A stretch of DNA of 64,000 nucleotides, taken from assembly GCF_001746415.1 (NCBI RefSeq), contig NZ_MEHJ01000001.1, forward strand, positions 2,248,501 through 2,312,500, in the 5' to 3' direction. Position numbers and translations under genes: made by a program. Below the pieces are notes generated by a model. The model saw only the letters and a program-made list of their open reading frames with translations. It made no database searches and had not been told where the DNA came from. This document shows positions 45,938 to 63,975 of this stretch, piece after piece (position 1 is the stretch's first letter; every line of letters begins with the position of its first letter). The stretch comes from Streptomyces agglomeratus. GTDB taxonomy: Bacteria; Actinomycetota; Actinomycetes; Streptomycetales; Streptomycetaceae.

Positions 45938-48768
45938 CTACGGGTGAGAATCTCCCCGGATCATAGCGAGCATTTCATCCAATTCATCCGGTTTGACCAT
46001 TACATCGCGTGCCTTCGATCCCTCACTCGGCCCCACGATGTTCCGGGACTCCATCAGATCCATCAGCCTGCCCGCCTTCGCGAAGCCGACACGCAGCTTG
46101 CGCTGGAGCATCGACGTCGAGCCGAACTGCGTGGACACCACGAGCTCGGCCGCCTGGCACAGCAGATCCAGGTCGTCACCGATATCCTCGTCGATTTCCT
46201 TCTTCTTCGCCGTCCCGGCCACGACGTCTTCCCTGAAGACGGGCGCCATCTGGTCCTTGCAGTGCTGGACGATCGCGGCGACCTCGTCCTCCGTGACGAA
46301 CGCGCCCTGCATACGGGTGGGCTTGTTCGCGCCCATCGGCAGGAAGAGGCCGTCGCCCTTGCCGATCAGCTTCTCGGCGCCCGGCTGGTCGAGGATGACG
46401 CGGCTGTCCGCCAGCGAGGAGGTCGCGAAGGCGAGCCGCGAGGGCACATTCGCCTTGATCAGACCGGTGACGACGTCCACCGACGGCCGCTGTGTGGCAA
46501 GCACCAGATGAATGCCGGCGGCGCGGGCCAACTGGGTGATGCGGACGATGGAGTCCTCGACATCGCGCGGCGCGACCATCATCAGGTCCGCGAGCTCGTC
46601 GACGATGACCAGCAGGTACGGGTACGGCGACAGCTCGCGCCCGCTTCCCTCGGGCGGCTTCACCTTGCCGGTCCGTACCGCGTGGTTGAAGTCGTCGATG
46701 TGCCGGTAGCCGTACGCCGCGAGGTCGTCGTAGCGCAGGTCCATCTCCCGCACGACCCACTGGAGCGCCTCGGCAGCCCGCTTGGGGTTGGTGATGATCG
46801 GCGTGATCAGGTGCGGGATGCCCTCGTACGCCGTGAGTTCGACCCGCTTCGGGTCGACCAGCACCATCCGTACGTCCTCGGGGTCGCCCGCACCATCACC
46901 GAGGTGATCAGACAGTTGATGCACGACGACTTTCCCGAGCCGGTGGCGCCCGCGACGAGCACGTGCGGCATCTTGGCGAGGTTGGCCATCTCGTAGCCGC
47001 CCTCGACGTTCTTGCCCAGCGCGACGAGCATCGGATGGTCGTCCTCGGCGGCGTCCGCGAGCCGCAGCACATCGCCCAGCTTGACCATCTCGCGGTCACT
47101 GTTCGGGATCTCGATGCCGACGGCGGACTTGCCCGGGATGGGGCTGATGATGCGTACGTCGGGACTGGCGACGGCGTACGCGATGTTCTTGGCGAGCGCC
47201 GTGATCCGCTCGACCTTGACCGCCGGGCCCAGCTCCACCTCGTACCGGGTGACCGTCGGCCCCCGGGTGAAGCCGGTGACGGCCGCGTCGACCTTGAACT
47301 CGGTGAAGACGGTCGTCAGTGAGGCGACGACGGCGTCGTTGGCGGCGCTGCGCGTCTTGCCGGGACCGCCACGCTCCAGCAGATCCAGCGACGGCAGCGC
47401 GTAGGTGATGTCGCCGGCGAGCTGGAGCTGTTCGGCGCGGGGCGGCAGCGGCTGGGACACCTCCGGCTGCGCCTTGGTCAGATCCGCCACCTTCGCCCCG
47501 GACGAGGGATCGGACGAGGGGTCAGCGCCGGAGCCCGCCCCCGCGTCCGCCCCGCGCACCGGCCCGGGAACAGGTGTACGTTCCGGTTTCCCGGCGCCCT
47601 CGCGGGCCGGCGGGACACCGGCCGGGCGCTCGGTGGAGACCCCCTGCGTCAGGTCCGCGACGAGCGGTGAGGGCGGCAGGCCGTTCAGTACGGCGCCGTC
47701 CAGCGCGGCGGCGGCGGCCGCGGCCACATCCACCGCGTCCATGGCGCGTTGCGCGGGCGCGGACTGTGCGACGGCCCGGCGGGGCCGCCGGCGCCGGGTG
47801 AGCGCCTCCTCCTCCGCGAGCTCCGCCTCGGACTCCGCGGGGACCGGGCCCCGGCGCGCGGGCGAGCGGCGCGCGCCGGCGGGCAGCGCCTCGCGCCACT
47901 GCTCCTCGTACCGCTCGTCGTCCTCGTACACGTACTCCTCCGGCGGCGCCGCCAGGATCCCCAGCATGATCCCAAGCTGCCGCAGCCGCTCCGGGACGGC
48001 GTTGACCGGCGTCGCGGTGACGACGAGCAGCCCGAAGACAGTGAGGAGCAGCAGAAGCGGTACGGCGAGAACGCTGCTCATGGTGAAGACCAGGGGCGTG
48101 GAGGCGGCCCAGCCGATCAGGCCGCCGGCGTCCTGGAGCCCTTCGATGCCGTCGCCGCGCGCGGGCGAACCGCAGGCGATGTGGACCTGTCCGAGGATGC
48201 CGACGACGAGGGCGGAGAGCCCGATGACGATCCGGCCGTTGGCCTCGGGCTTCTCCGGATGCAGGATCAGCCGTACGGCGATGACGCCCAGCAGTATCGG
48301 CACCAGCAGGTCGAGCCGCCCGAAGGCACCGGTCACCAGCATCCCGACGAGGTCGCCGACCGGCCCGCGCAGCTGTGCCCACGTACCGGCGGCGACGATC
48401 AGCGCGAGTCCGAGCAGCAGGAGCGCTACGCCGTCCTTGCGGTGCGCGGGGTCGAGCCCCTTCGCGCCGCGCCCTATTCCGCGGAACAGCGCGCCCACAC
48501 CGTGCGCGAGCCCCAGCCAGAGGGCGCACACGAGCCGGACGACGCCCCCGGTGGGCGACGGTGCCGCCTTGGCGGCGGGTCTGGCCGCGGCCTTCTTTGC
48601 CGGCGCCTTCTTGACCGGCACCTTCTTCACGGGCGCGGTCTTCTTCGCCGCGACGGCGGACTTCTTGGCGGGCGCCGCTTTCTTCGGGGCGCCGGTGGTA
48701 CGGCCGGCGCGCGGCTTCGCGGTGCCCGCCGTGCCCTGGGAACCCTTGCCGGACGTACGTGAGGCCAT
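45938..48768 (-). CDS. ftsK: FtsK/SpoIIIE DNA translocase, interrupted by a one-base frameshift
   Basis: A chromosome-segregation DNA pump at the septum. The N-terminus is Ala/Lys/Pro-rich ([19 protein letters not shown]), followed by about four membrane helices, a long linker, the alpha/beta motor with Walker [10 protein letters not shown] and, after the break, Walker [10 protein letters not shown]. The gamma domain is at the end ([20 protein letters not shown]). The first frame runs from ATG 48768 and the second ends at 45938. They join if one C is added to the CCCC run at 46880-46883 (plus-strand GGGG), restoring [16 protein letters not shown]. Restored length is about 943 residues, normal for Streptomyces. 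The break falls in the motor core, so it is either an assembly error or a real loss of function. Confidence 0.88.
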
Positions 48769-49033
48769 GGTGGTGAGGTTACCGGTGTGAGCGGCGCCGG
48801 ACACGTGTGCCCACCGCTTCACCCGTTCGTGTCGTGCGGTGGAGGGCGGGAAACTGACGCCACCTCACGCGCTCGCGGCACCCGGCGATTACACCCAGGA
48901 GTCCGTCCGGCGAGCGCAACAGACCCGCACAGACCCGCACACGGGCGCCGTGTCCGACCCGCACGTGCGGCCGGAGCGCCTTTGGCCGGTAGGGCCGGCG
49001 CGTCCGGTCGGCATGTACGGCCAGGACGTCCGC
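48769..49033. other. Intergenic region between ftsK and osaB
   Basis: 265 bp that should hold the ftsK promoter and the osaB 3' end. I see no gene with convincing coding character. Confidence 0.4.
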
Positions 49034-49720
49034 TCAGTGCTGCGAAGGGAACGGCGGCGCGGCGCCGTTGGTGCCCGGCTCCAGCGCGTCGAGCGCCCGG
49101 CGCAGACCGGTCAGCTTGCGCTCCAGGTGGGCGGCCGTCGCGACGGCCGCCGCGTCCGCCGACTCGTCGTCGAGCTGCTTGGACAGCGCCTCGGCCTGCT
49201 CCTCAACGGCGGCGAGCCGCGCGGAGAGTTCGGCGAGCAGCCCGGCGGGCTCCTTCGTGTCGCCCACACCGCCGGCCTGGCCGCCGCCTTCGAGCTGGAG
49301 GCGCAGCAGCGCGGCCTGCTCGCGCAGTTGGCAGTTCTTCATGTACAGCTCGACGAAGACCGAGACCTTCGCACGCAGCACCCACGGGTCGAACGGCTTG
49401 GAGATGTAGTCCACCGCACCGGCCGCGTAACCCCGGAAGGTGTGGTGCGGACCGTGGTTGATCGCGGTGAGAAAGATGATCGGGATGTCCCGGGTCCGCT
49501 CGCGCCGCTTGATGTGCGCGGCGGTCTCGAAACCGTCCATGCCCGGCATCTGGACGTCCAGCAGGATCACCGCGAAGTCGTCCGTCAGCAGCGCTTTGAG
49601 CGCTTCCTCCCCTGACGATGCCCGTACCAGTGTCTGATCCAGCGCAGAGAGGATGGCCTCCAGCGCCAACAGATTCTCCGGCCGGTCATCGACCAGGAGG
49701 ATCTTGGCCTTCTGCACCAT
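49034..49720 (-). CDS. osaB: Response regulator with coiled-coil output, OsaB-like
   Basis: A 228-residue protein. The receiver domain (1-~125) has the acidic pair in LLVDDRPENLLALE, phospho-acceptor Asp in VILLDVQMPGMDG (~54), and Lys in YISKPFDPWVL (~107). It has no DNA-binding domain. The rest (~130-228) is a coiled-coil with heptad-like Leu/Ala (LLAELSARLAAVEEQAEALS). This matches OsaB, the regulator needed for osmoadaptation in Streptomyces coelicolor. It lies 243 bp downstream of the osaA kinase on the same strand. GAGGAGGG precedes ATG 49720. Confidence 0.88.
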   Translation of the reverse strand: MVQKAKILLVDDRPENLLALEAILSALDQTLVRASSGEEALKALLTDDFAVILLDVQMPGMDGFETAAHIKRRERTRDIPIIFLTAINHGPHHTFRGYAAGAVDYISKPFDPWVLRAKVSVFVELYMKNCQLREQAALLRLQLEGGGQAGGVGDTKEPAGLLAELSARLAAVEEQAEALSKQLDDESADAAAVATAAHLERKLTGLRRALDALEPGTNGAAPPFPSQH

Positions 49721-49963
49721 GGCCCGCCCTCCTCGCCCCGGCAGTGCACCGGGCGCCGCCCCAGGGGACGACTCTCTTGCGCCGCCCGTCCTTGTGCCGG
49801 TCATGGTAGCCGCACCCCGCCTGTCGCCACACCCTGTCACCGCGATGTCACTGTGCACGTAGCAAAAACGCGGTGGGAGACCAGAAGGTTCCCCGAATAC
49901 CGCAGACTCACACACCTTCGGCCACAGTCCGTCAGCAACCCGTCGGATTCACACAGCTTACGA

Positions 49964-55543
<5,580 letters not shown>

Positions 55544-55775
55544 CGGGCTTCGCCCGAAGCCTTCCCAGTGTTTCACCATGGCCGAACCAGGCCATAACAG
55601 TTCGGCAGCTTCGCACACCCCTCCCCGGACTCCCGGGGCGGAAACACTGGTGACCGGCATCCGCTCGGACAGGGAAGGTAAGTAACCTGGCTTCCGGCTG
55701 TCCAGCCGCCCCGGTCCGCCCGGCGGGGGCGGTTGAACGAGATCCACAACCGGGCACCGGAGGGGCGGGCCGATC

Positions 55776-58439
55776 ATGGCAGAGCCGGGCGTCGAGACGC
55801 GTACGAGGAGTTCTGTGATCACCGCGCGGGCGGCTGCCAGCTTCGACCCCGTGGGACGGTCCGTCGCGACCGCCCGCGCCTTTGTCAGGGACACACTCCA
55901 GGGCTGGGGGTACGCCGACATCGTGGACGACGCGGTCGTCCTCACCAGCGAGCTGGTCACGAACGCCGTGGTGCACGCCGGCACCACCGCCGACGTCCTG
56001 TGCCTGCGTACGGAAGAAGGCGTCCGCGTCGAGGTCGGCGACCGCTACCCCGAGCGCGAGGTCCCCCTCCAGGGCATGGCGCAGTCCTTCGGCAACCCCG
56101 AGCGCGAAGGCGGCCGCGGCCTGCTGCTGTGCGCCGCCCTCGCCTCCCGCTGGGGCGTCGACTACGCGCCCGCCCACAAGCACGTCTGGTTCCAGCTCGA
56201 CCTTCCGGAACGCCCGGTCGGCATCCGCTCCGCCGGCCCGGTCCTCCCCGTCGAGCTTCTCCCGGTCGCCGACGGCCGCATCCGCGTCGCCGTCGTCCAG
56301 ATCGACCGCTCCGGCGCCATCAACGCCTGGAACGAGGACGCCGAAGACCTCTTCGGATACGCCGCCGACCAGGTCATCGGCAAGCAGCTCACCGACTTCG
56401 CCGCCTGGCCCCACACACCCGGCATCGCCACCGGCATCGCGGACGCCCTCCAGCTCTCCCGCTGGGAGGGCAGCTACGGCGTCCGCGCCGCCGACGGCCG
56501 CACCGTCGCCGTCTACGCCTCCCACCTGCGCGTACGGGACACCACCGGCGAGCCCTCCACCATCTGTCTCCTCGTACGCGACTTCGAACGCGCCGTGCTC
56601 CAGTCCCCCCAGCGCACCCCCAGCGACACCGCCAAGGGCTCGCTCTCCGAGGGCCGCGCCACGGACCCCTTCGAGGTCTTCATCGGCTCCCCCGCCCCCG
56701 ACGACCTCGACGGACTCCTCCAGCGCACCGTCGAACGCTCCCGCGACATGCTGGACGCAGACTCCGCGTTCCTGCTCCTCGCCACCGACGACGAGACCGA
56801 GCTGGAGGTACGGGCCACCACCGGCCTCCCCTCCGCCCGTCAGCGCTTCGCCCGCGTCCCCGTGGAGGCCGGAGCCGGGCGCTACGGCTCCGCCCGCATG
56901 CCAGCCGTCCACGACGACCTGGCAGCCGTCCCGGGCGCCGTACCGCTCCTGGACGGCACCGGCATGCGCTCCGTCGTCACCGTCCCCCTCAAGGTCGAGG
57001 GCCGCCTCACCGGCTCCCTCGGCGTCGCCGCCGAAGCCCCCGGCCGCTACTCGAACGAGGAGGCCCTGCGCCTCCAGTTCGCCGCCGACCGCATCGCCCT
57101 CGCCGTCGAATCCGCCCGCCTCGGCGAACTCGAACGCCTCCGCCGCGGCTCGCTGTCCTTCCTCGTCGAGGCGTCCGACCTCCTCGCGGGTACGCTCGAC
57201 CGCGACCAGACCCTCGCCCTCATGGCACAGATGACGGTGCCCACCCTGGCCACCTGGTGCGCCGTCTACACCATCGCCGACCAGTCCTCGGAGCCGTACC
57301 TCTCGTTCGTGCTCCACGAGGACGAGGAGCGCATCGACGGCCTCAAGGCCCTGCTGTCCAAGATCGACCCGCCGGAGCCCGTCCCGACCCCCGGTGCTCG
57401 CGTGTGGGCCGCCCCCGGCGAGGCCGCCCACCAGGCAGCACTGCGTACGTCGATGCGCAGCCTCGGCCTCGGCTCCACCCCGCACGTCGGCTCGGGCATC
57501 GGCACCACCCTCGCCACGGCCGCGGCGGTGGGCGGCGAGACGGTCGTACTGCCCCTCGTCGCCCGCAACCGCGTCATCGGCATGCTGACCCTCGGCAAGC
57601 CGACCGACGACCACTTCCGGCAGGAGATCCTCGAACTCGCCGAGGACCTCTCCCGCCGGGCCGCGCTCGCCCTCGACAACTCACGCCTGTACTCCGAGCG
57701 CATGGCCATCAGCCAGTCCCTCCAGCGCAGCCTGCTCCCCCCGGAGCTCCCGCACGTCCCGAACGTCGAGGTGGAGGTCATCTACCGCGCCGCGGGCGAG
57801 GGCAACGAGGTCGGCGGCGACTTCTACGACCTCTTCCCGATCCGCGACGGCGCGTACGGCTTCGCCATCGGCGACGTCTGCGGTACGGGCCCCGAGGCCG
57901 CCGCCGTCACCGGCCTCGCCCGCCACGCCCTGCGCCTCCTCGCCCGCGAGGGCTTCGGCGGCCCCGCCGTCCTGGAACGCCTCAACGCGGCCATCCTCGA
58001 CGAGGGCGCCCGCAGCCGCTTCCTCACGCTCCTGTACGGCGAGCTGTGGCCCCAGGAGGACGGCAGCGCCGTACTGAAAGTCGTCTGCGCCGGCCACCCG
58101 CTCCCGCTGCGCCTGCGCCCGGACGGCTCGGTCGAACCGGCCGCCGAACCGCAGCCGCTCCTGGGCGTCATGGAGGACCTGGAGCTGTACGAGCAGATGG
58201 TCACGCTCGAACCCGGCGACGTACTCCTGTGCGTCACCGACGGCGTCACCGAGCGCCGCGAGGGCACGCGCATGCTCGGCGACGACGGCCTGGCCGACGT
58301 CCTGGCCACCTGCACGGGCCTGACGGCCGGCGCGGTCGCCGGCCGCATCCTGCGCGCCGTGGAACGCTTCGCTGCCGAACCGGCCTCCGACGACATGGCC
58401 ATCCTCGCCATGCGCGTCCCGATGCCGCACACGATGTAG
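55776..58439 (+). CDS. osaC: Multidomain RsbW-PAS-GAF-PP2C phosphatase, OsaC-like
   Basis: An 887-residue protein. An N-terminal RsbW-like HATPase anti-sigma/anti-anti-sigma kinase domain (~25-140; VVLTSELVTNAVVHAG, GGRGLLLCAALASRWGV) comes first. It is followed by a PAS domain (~155-270; INAWNEDAEDLFGYAADQVIG), two GAF domains (~310-450 and ~470-640) and a SpoIIE/PP2C phosphatase (~665-885; EVGGDFYDLFP, VTDGVTERREG, SDDMAILAMRV). This order matches OsaC of S. coelicolor, which helps end the SigB osmotic response. It is divergent from osaA with 232 bp between starts, so the pair may share control. Confidence 0.9.
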   Translation: MAEPGVETRTRSSVITARAAASFDPVGRSVATARAFVRDTLQGWGYADIVDDAVVLTSELVTNAVVHAGTTADVLCLRTEEGVRVEVGDRYPEREVPLQGMAQSFGNPEREGGRGLLLCAALASRWGVDYAPAHKHVWFQLDLPERPVGIRSAGPVLPVELLPVADGRIRVAVVQIDRSGAINAWNEDAEDLFGYAADQVIGKQLTDFAAWPHTPGIATGIADALQLSRWEGSYGVRAADGRTVAVYASHLRVRDTTGEPSTICLLVRDFERAVLQSPQRTPSDTAKGSLSEGRATDPFEVFIGSPAPDDLDGLLQRTVERSRDMLDADSAFLLLATDDETELEVRATTGLPSARQRFARVPVEAGAGRYGSARMPAVHDDLAAVPGAVPLLDGTGMRSVVTVPLKVEGRLTGSLGVAAEAPGRYSNEEALRLQFAADRIALAVESARLGELERLRRGSLSFLVEASDLLAGTLDRDQTLALMAQMTVPTLATWCAVYTIADQSSEPYLSFVLHEDEERIDGLKALLSKIDPPEPVPTPGARVWAAPGEAAHQAALRTSMRSLGLGSTPHVGSGIGTTLATAAAVGGETVVLPLVARNRVIGMLTLGKPTDDHFRQEILELAEDLSRRAALALDNSRLYSERMAISQSLQRSLLPPELPHVPNVEVEVIYRAAGEGNEVGGDFYDLFPIRDGAYGFAIGDVCGTGPEAAAVTGLARHALRLLAREGFGGPAVLERLNAAILDEGARSRFLTLLYGELWPQEDGSAVLKVVCAGHPLPLRLRPDGSVEPAAEPQPLLGVMEDLELYEQMVTLEPGDVLLCVTDGVTERREGTRMLGDDGLADVLATCTGLTAGAVAGRILRAVERFAAEPASDDMAILAMRVPMPHTM

Positions 58440-58459
58440 CGAGCGGGCTCCCGGATACG

Positions 58460-58493
58460 CGAAAGGCCCCCGCCAACCGGCGGGGGCCTTTCG
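58460..58493. terminator. Bidirectional hairpin between osaC and tRNA-Thr
   Basis: CGAAAGGCCCCCGCC pairs with GGCGGGGGCCTTTCG across AACC. It serves osaC on the plus strand and the tRNA on the minus strand. Confidence 0.9.
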
Positions 58494-58500
58494 TGTGTTG

Positions 58501-58573
58501 AGCCCCAATACGGAATCGAACCGTAGACCTTCTCCTTACCATGGAGACGCTCTACCGACTGAGCTATTGGGGC
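58501..58573 (-). tRNA. tRNA-Thr, anticodon GGT
   Basis: On the minus strand the 5' end is GCCCCAATAGCTCAGTCGGT. The acceptor stem GCCCCAA/TTGGGGC, D-arm GCTC...GAGC, anticodon stem TCTCC/GGAGA with loop ATGGTAA (anticodon GGT) and T-stem TACGG/CCGTA all pair. No CCA is encoded. It reads ACC/ACT threonine codons. Confidence 0.96.
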
Positions 58574-58676
58574 CTGCTGCGCTGCGGCAACGGGATAGAT
58601 CATACCCCGGATCCAGCCGTGCTCCGAACCCGCCGTTCCTCTGGACCGTCCGCCCCCGCGCTGCGACCATGCCCGG

Positions 58677-59594
58677 ATGCGGATCCGTCCCGGCACGCCC
58701 ACGCACCTGACGCTCTGGTCGGCCGTAGTGGCCACACTGCTCTCGCTCGGCGCCTGCCGCCCGACCGACGCCGAGCATCCCAGGAAGCAGCTGAAACCGA
58801 CTGAAACAGTCCGCGAGACCCCGCGTCCGGGCGACCAGAAGATCGCGATGACCTGGGACGGCAAGAAGCGTGTCTACCGCGTGCACGCACCACCCGGGTA
58901 CACCCCGGCCAAGAAGCTGCCCCTGATCGTCGCCATGCATCCGTACCCGAGTACGGGCGAGTTCGTGTCCAGGCTCAGCGGACTCGACGAGAGAGCCGAC
59001 CGCGAGAACTTCCTGGTCGCCTACCCCGACGGCCTGGACCTCGCCTACAACGCCCTGAGCTGCTGCGGAGACGAGGACGACGTCGGCTTCATCCGGGCCA
59101 TGACGAAGCGTCTCGTCGACAGATGGAAGGCCGACCCGGATCGCGTCTACGCCACCGGCATCTCCAACGGCGCCGACATGTCCTTCAAGGTGGCCGTCGA
59201 ACTCCACGAGACCTTCGCCGCGATCGCCCCGGTGAGCGGCGCGTACAGCGGGCCCGACACTCAGGACGCCTCCTACTTGCCCAGGACACCCGTCTCGGTC
59301 ATCACCTTCATCGGCGGCCGGGACAAGCTCTACAACACAGCGGACACCGCGATCGAGGCGTGGCACGAACGCCTCTCCTGCAAGCCGGCACCGGCTCGGA
59401 AACTCAAGGACCAGATCACCCGTACGTCCGCGAAGTGCCGGGACCAGTCCGAGGTGGTCACCTACCGGATCCCGCAGATGAGCCACAGCTGGCCGGGCGC
59501 CGAACCGGGCGACATGGCCGCCCCGGAAGCAGGGGTCAACGCGACCGACCTGATGCTGGAGTTCTTCGCTTCCCACCCCAAACAAAGGTCCTAG
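58677..59594 (+). CDS. Lipoprotein alpha/beta-hydrolase, PHB depolymerase-like esterase
   Basis: A 305-residue predicted exported lipoprotein (LLSLGAC, Cys ~27). The alpha/beta-hydrolase core has nucleophile GISNGAD (Ser ~163), likely acid in GGRDKLY (~216) and His in MSHSWPG (~270). The layout (LPLIVAMHPYPSTGE early, then YPDGLDLAYN) resembles the LpqC/PHB depolymerase esterase family that cleaves short polyester or feruloyl-type bonds. Two extra Cys pairs (SCCGDED and SCKP...AKC) may form disulfides. The substrate is not predictable. It converges with the aminotransferase-like gene, overlapping by 4 bp. Confidence 0.88.
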   Translation: MRIRPGTPTHLTLWSAVVATLLSLGACRPTDAEHPRKQLKPTETVRETPRPGDQKIAMTWDGKKRVYRVHAPPGYTPAKKLPLIVAMHPYPSTGEFVSRLSGLDERADRENFLVAYPDGLDLAYNALSCCGDEDDVGFIRAMTKRLVDRWKADPDRVYATGISNGADMSFKVAVELHETFAAIAPVSGAYSGPDTQDASYLPRTPVSVITFIGGRDKLYNTADTAIEAWHERLSCKPAPARKLKDQITRTSAKCRDQSEVVTYRIPQMSHSWPGAEPGDMAAPEAGVNATDLMLEFFASHPKQRS

Positions 59595-60271
59595 AAAGCG
59601 GGTTGCAGGAGCCCGCCGAGCGCATTGCAGGCCGCCACGACGCGCTGAAGATCCCGCCGGGACAGCGAACCGCCGACGGGCAGCGTGAGCGTCTCATCGG
59701 CAGCCCGAACGGTCTCAGGCAGAGAGACCTCCTGCCGGAAGGCGGGCAACCGGTGTACGGGCGTCTGCACGGGCACCTCACACTCAACGCCCCGGCGCCG
59801 GACAGCACGAGCGAACGCGTCCCTGTCCGGCCGCCCATTGCCCGGCACCCGGACGACGTACCGCTGGTACGTATGTCCCGGGCACGGCTCCGGAGTCCGC
59901 ACCCCGGTGAGCCGCCTGTCCAAATAAGCTGCCTGGACCTGCCGTTGAGCAAGCGCACTGGGATCGAGGTCCTCTGCGTCCCGGTGCTCCACCACCAGGA
60001 GCCCCCGTCGCTGCCCGAGCTGCCGCACCGCCCGCACGCCGGCCAGATACCCGAATCGCGGTACGGCGACCACGGCAACCGTACGAGAGGTGACGGCGGC
60101 TTCCACAGCGGCCGCGTCAAGGCAGTACGTGGCCCCGTCGATGTCGGCGAACACCGGCACGGCGCCAAGGGCCAGCACACCCTCGGCCACTTCTGCGTTC
60201 CCGAAGGCCGGCACGACGACCTCGTCGCCGACACCGACACCCGCGGACTTCAGCATTCCGATCGTCCCCAT
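59591..60271 (-). CDS. Shortened DegT/DnrJ/EryC1-like protein lacking the PLP-lysine region
   Basis: A 226-residue protein. The N-terminal half matches DegT-type sugar aminotransferases (GVGDEVVVPAFGNAEVAEGV, LGAVPVFADIDGATYCLDAA). The C-terminal half matches their small domain (YVVRVPGNGRPDRDAFARAV, PVQTPVHRLPAF). The middle ~100 residues that carry the catalytic Lys and much of the PLP pocket are missing, and the usual VIEDAA motif is replaced by VVEHRDAED. No in-frame break is seen, so this looks like an evolved deletion and an enzyme that cannot bind PLP normally. Role unknown; it sits just beyond the rRNA operon. Confidence 0.75.
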   Translation of the reverse strand: MGTIGMLKSAGVGVGDEVVVPAFGNAEVAEGVLALGAVPVFADIDGATYCLDAAAVEAAVTSRTVAVVAVPRFGYLAGVRAVRQLGQRRGLLVVEHRDAEDLDPSALAQRQVQAAYLDRRLTGVRTPEPCPGHTYQRYVVRVPGNGRPDRDAFARAVRRRGVECEVPVQTPVHRLPAFRQEVSLPETVRAADETLTLPVGGSLSRRDLQRVVAACNALGGLLQPAF

Positions 60272-60317
60272 ACCTGGGGATGCTGGTCGTACAACGTGAA
60301 CACCAAGTGACCGGGCA

Positions 60318-60361
60318 TAAAAAAACGCTGGTCCCCGAACCGAAGTTCAGGGACCAGCGTT
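60318..60361 (-). terminator. rRNA operon terminator
   Basis: AACGCTGGTCCC pairs with GGGACCAGCGTT, followed on the minus strand by a run of T. It lies just after 5S rRNA and is a classic intrinsic terminator. Confidence 0.95.
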
Positions 60362-60369
60362 GAATGATT

Positions 60370-60487
60370 GTTCGGCGGCGTCCTACTCTCCCACAGGGTC
60401 CCCCTGCAGTACCATCGGCGCTGAAAGGCTTAGCTTCCGGGTTCGGAATGTAACCGGGCGTTTCCCTAACGCTATGACCACCGAAAC
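60370..60487 (-). rRNA. rrf: 5S ribosomal RNA
   Basis: The 118-nt minus-strand sequence begins GTTTCGGTGGTCATAGCG and ends GACGCCGCCGAAC, with paired ends and the conserved internal CCGAACCCGGAAGCTAAG. It is the last gene of the operon. Confidence 0.96.
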
Positions 60488-60540
60488 TCTATGAAGTTGA
60501 ACAAACCGGAAACGGCACAGTTCGTTACTTCAGAACTAAC

Positions 60541-60555
60541 ACAGTGGACGCGAGC
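60541..60555. repeat. Left arm of the 23S rRNA processing stem
   Basis: ACAGTGGACGCGAGC is the exact reverse complement of 63689-63703 on the other side of the 23S gene. In the transcript the two arms would form the long helix cut by RNase III during maturation. Confidence 0.85.
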
Positions 60556-60561
60556 AACTGA

Positions 60562-63682
<3,121 letters not shown>

Positions 63683-63975
63683 ACAGATGCTCGCGTCCAC
63701 TGTGCAGTTCTCAAGCAACGACCAGCCACCCATCACCCCGCCCTTACGGACGAGTGCACTGGGGCCGGCATCGCGAAGATATAGACCAAATGGTCCGTAC
63801 CCTCAGATACCCAACAGCGTGCCCGACCCGATTTACTGTGCTCACTTTCCACGCCGAAGCAGTACTCGTGAACCCACCAAACCGTGCCGAGTAGTCAACG
63901 TTCCACCCATGAGCAACCAGCACCGGACGTTCGCCGATGAACTGGCCTCTGACCGGGTGGTAAGAAGTGCTCCTT
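63683..63975 (-). other. 16S-23S internal transcribed spacer without tRNA
   Basis: 293 bp between the 16S tip and 23S. No tRNA fold (Ile or Ala) is present, as is typical of Streptomyces operons. It contains the right arm of the 23S processing stem. Confidence 0.85.
63689..63703. repeat. Right arm of the 23S rRNA processing stem
   Basis: GCTCGCGTCCACTGT, the exact reverse complement of 60541-60555 beyond the 23S 3' end. Confidence 0.85.

Noticed and set aside
46870-46890. Programmed -1 frameshift to join the FtsK halves
   Set aside because: The site lacks an X-XXY-YYZ slippery heptamer and FtsK is not known to use frameshifting; a missing base is simpler.
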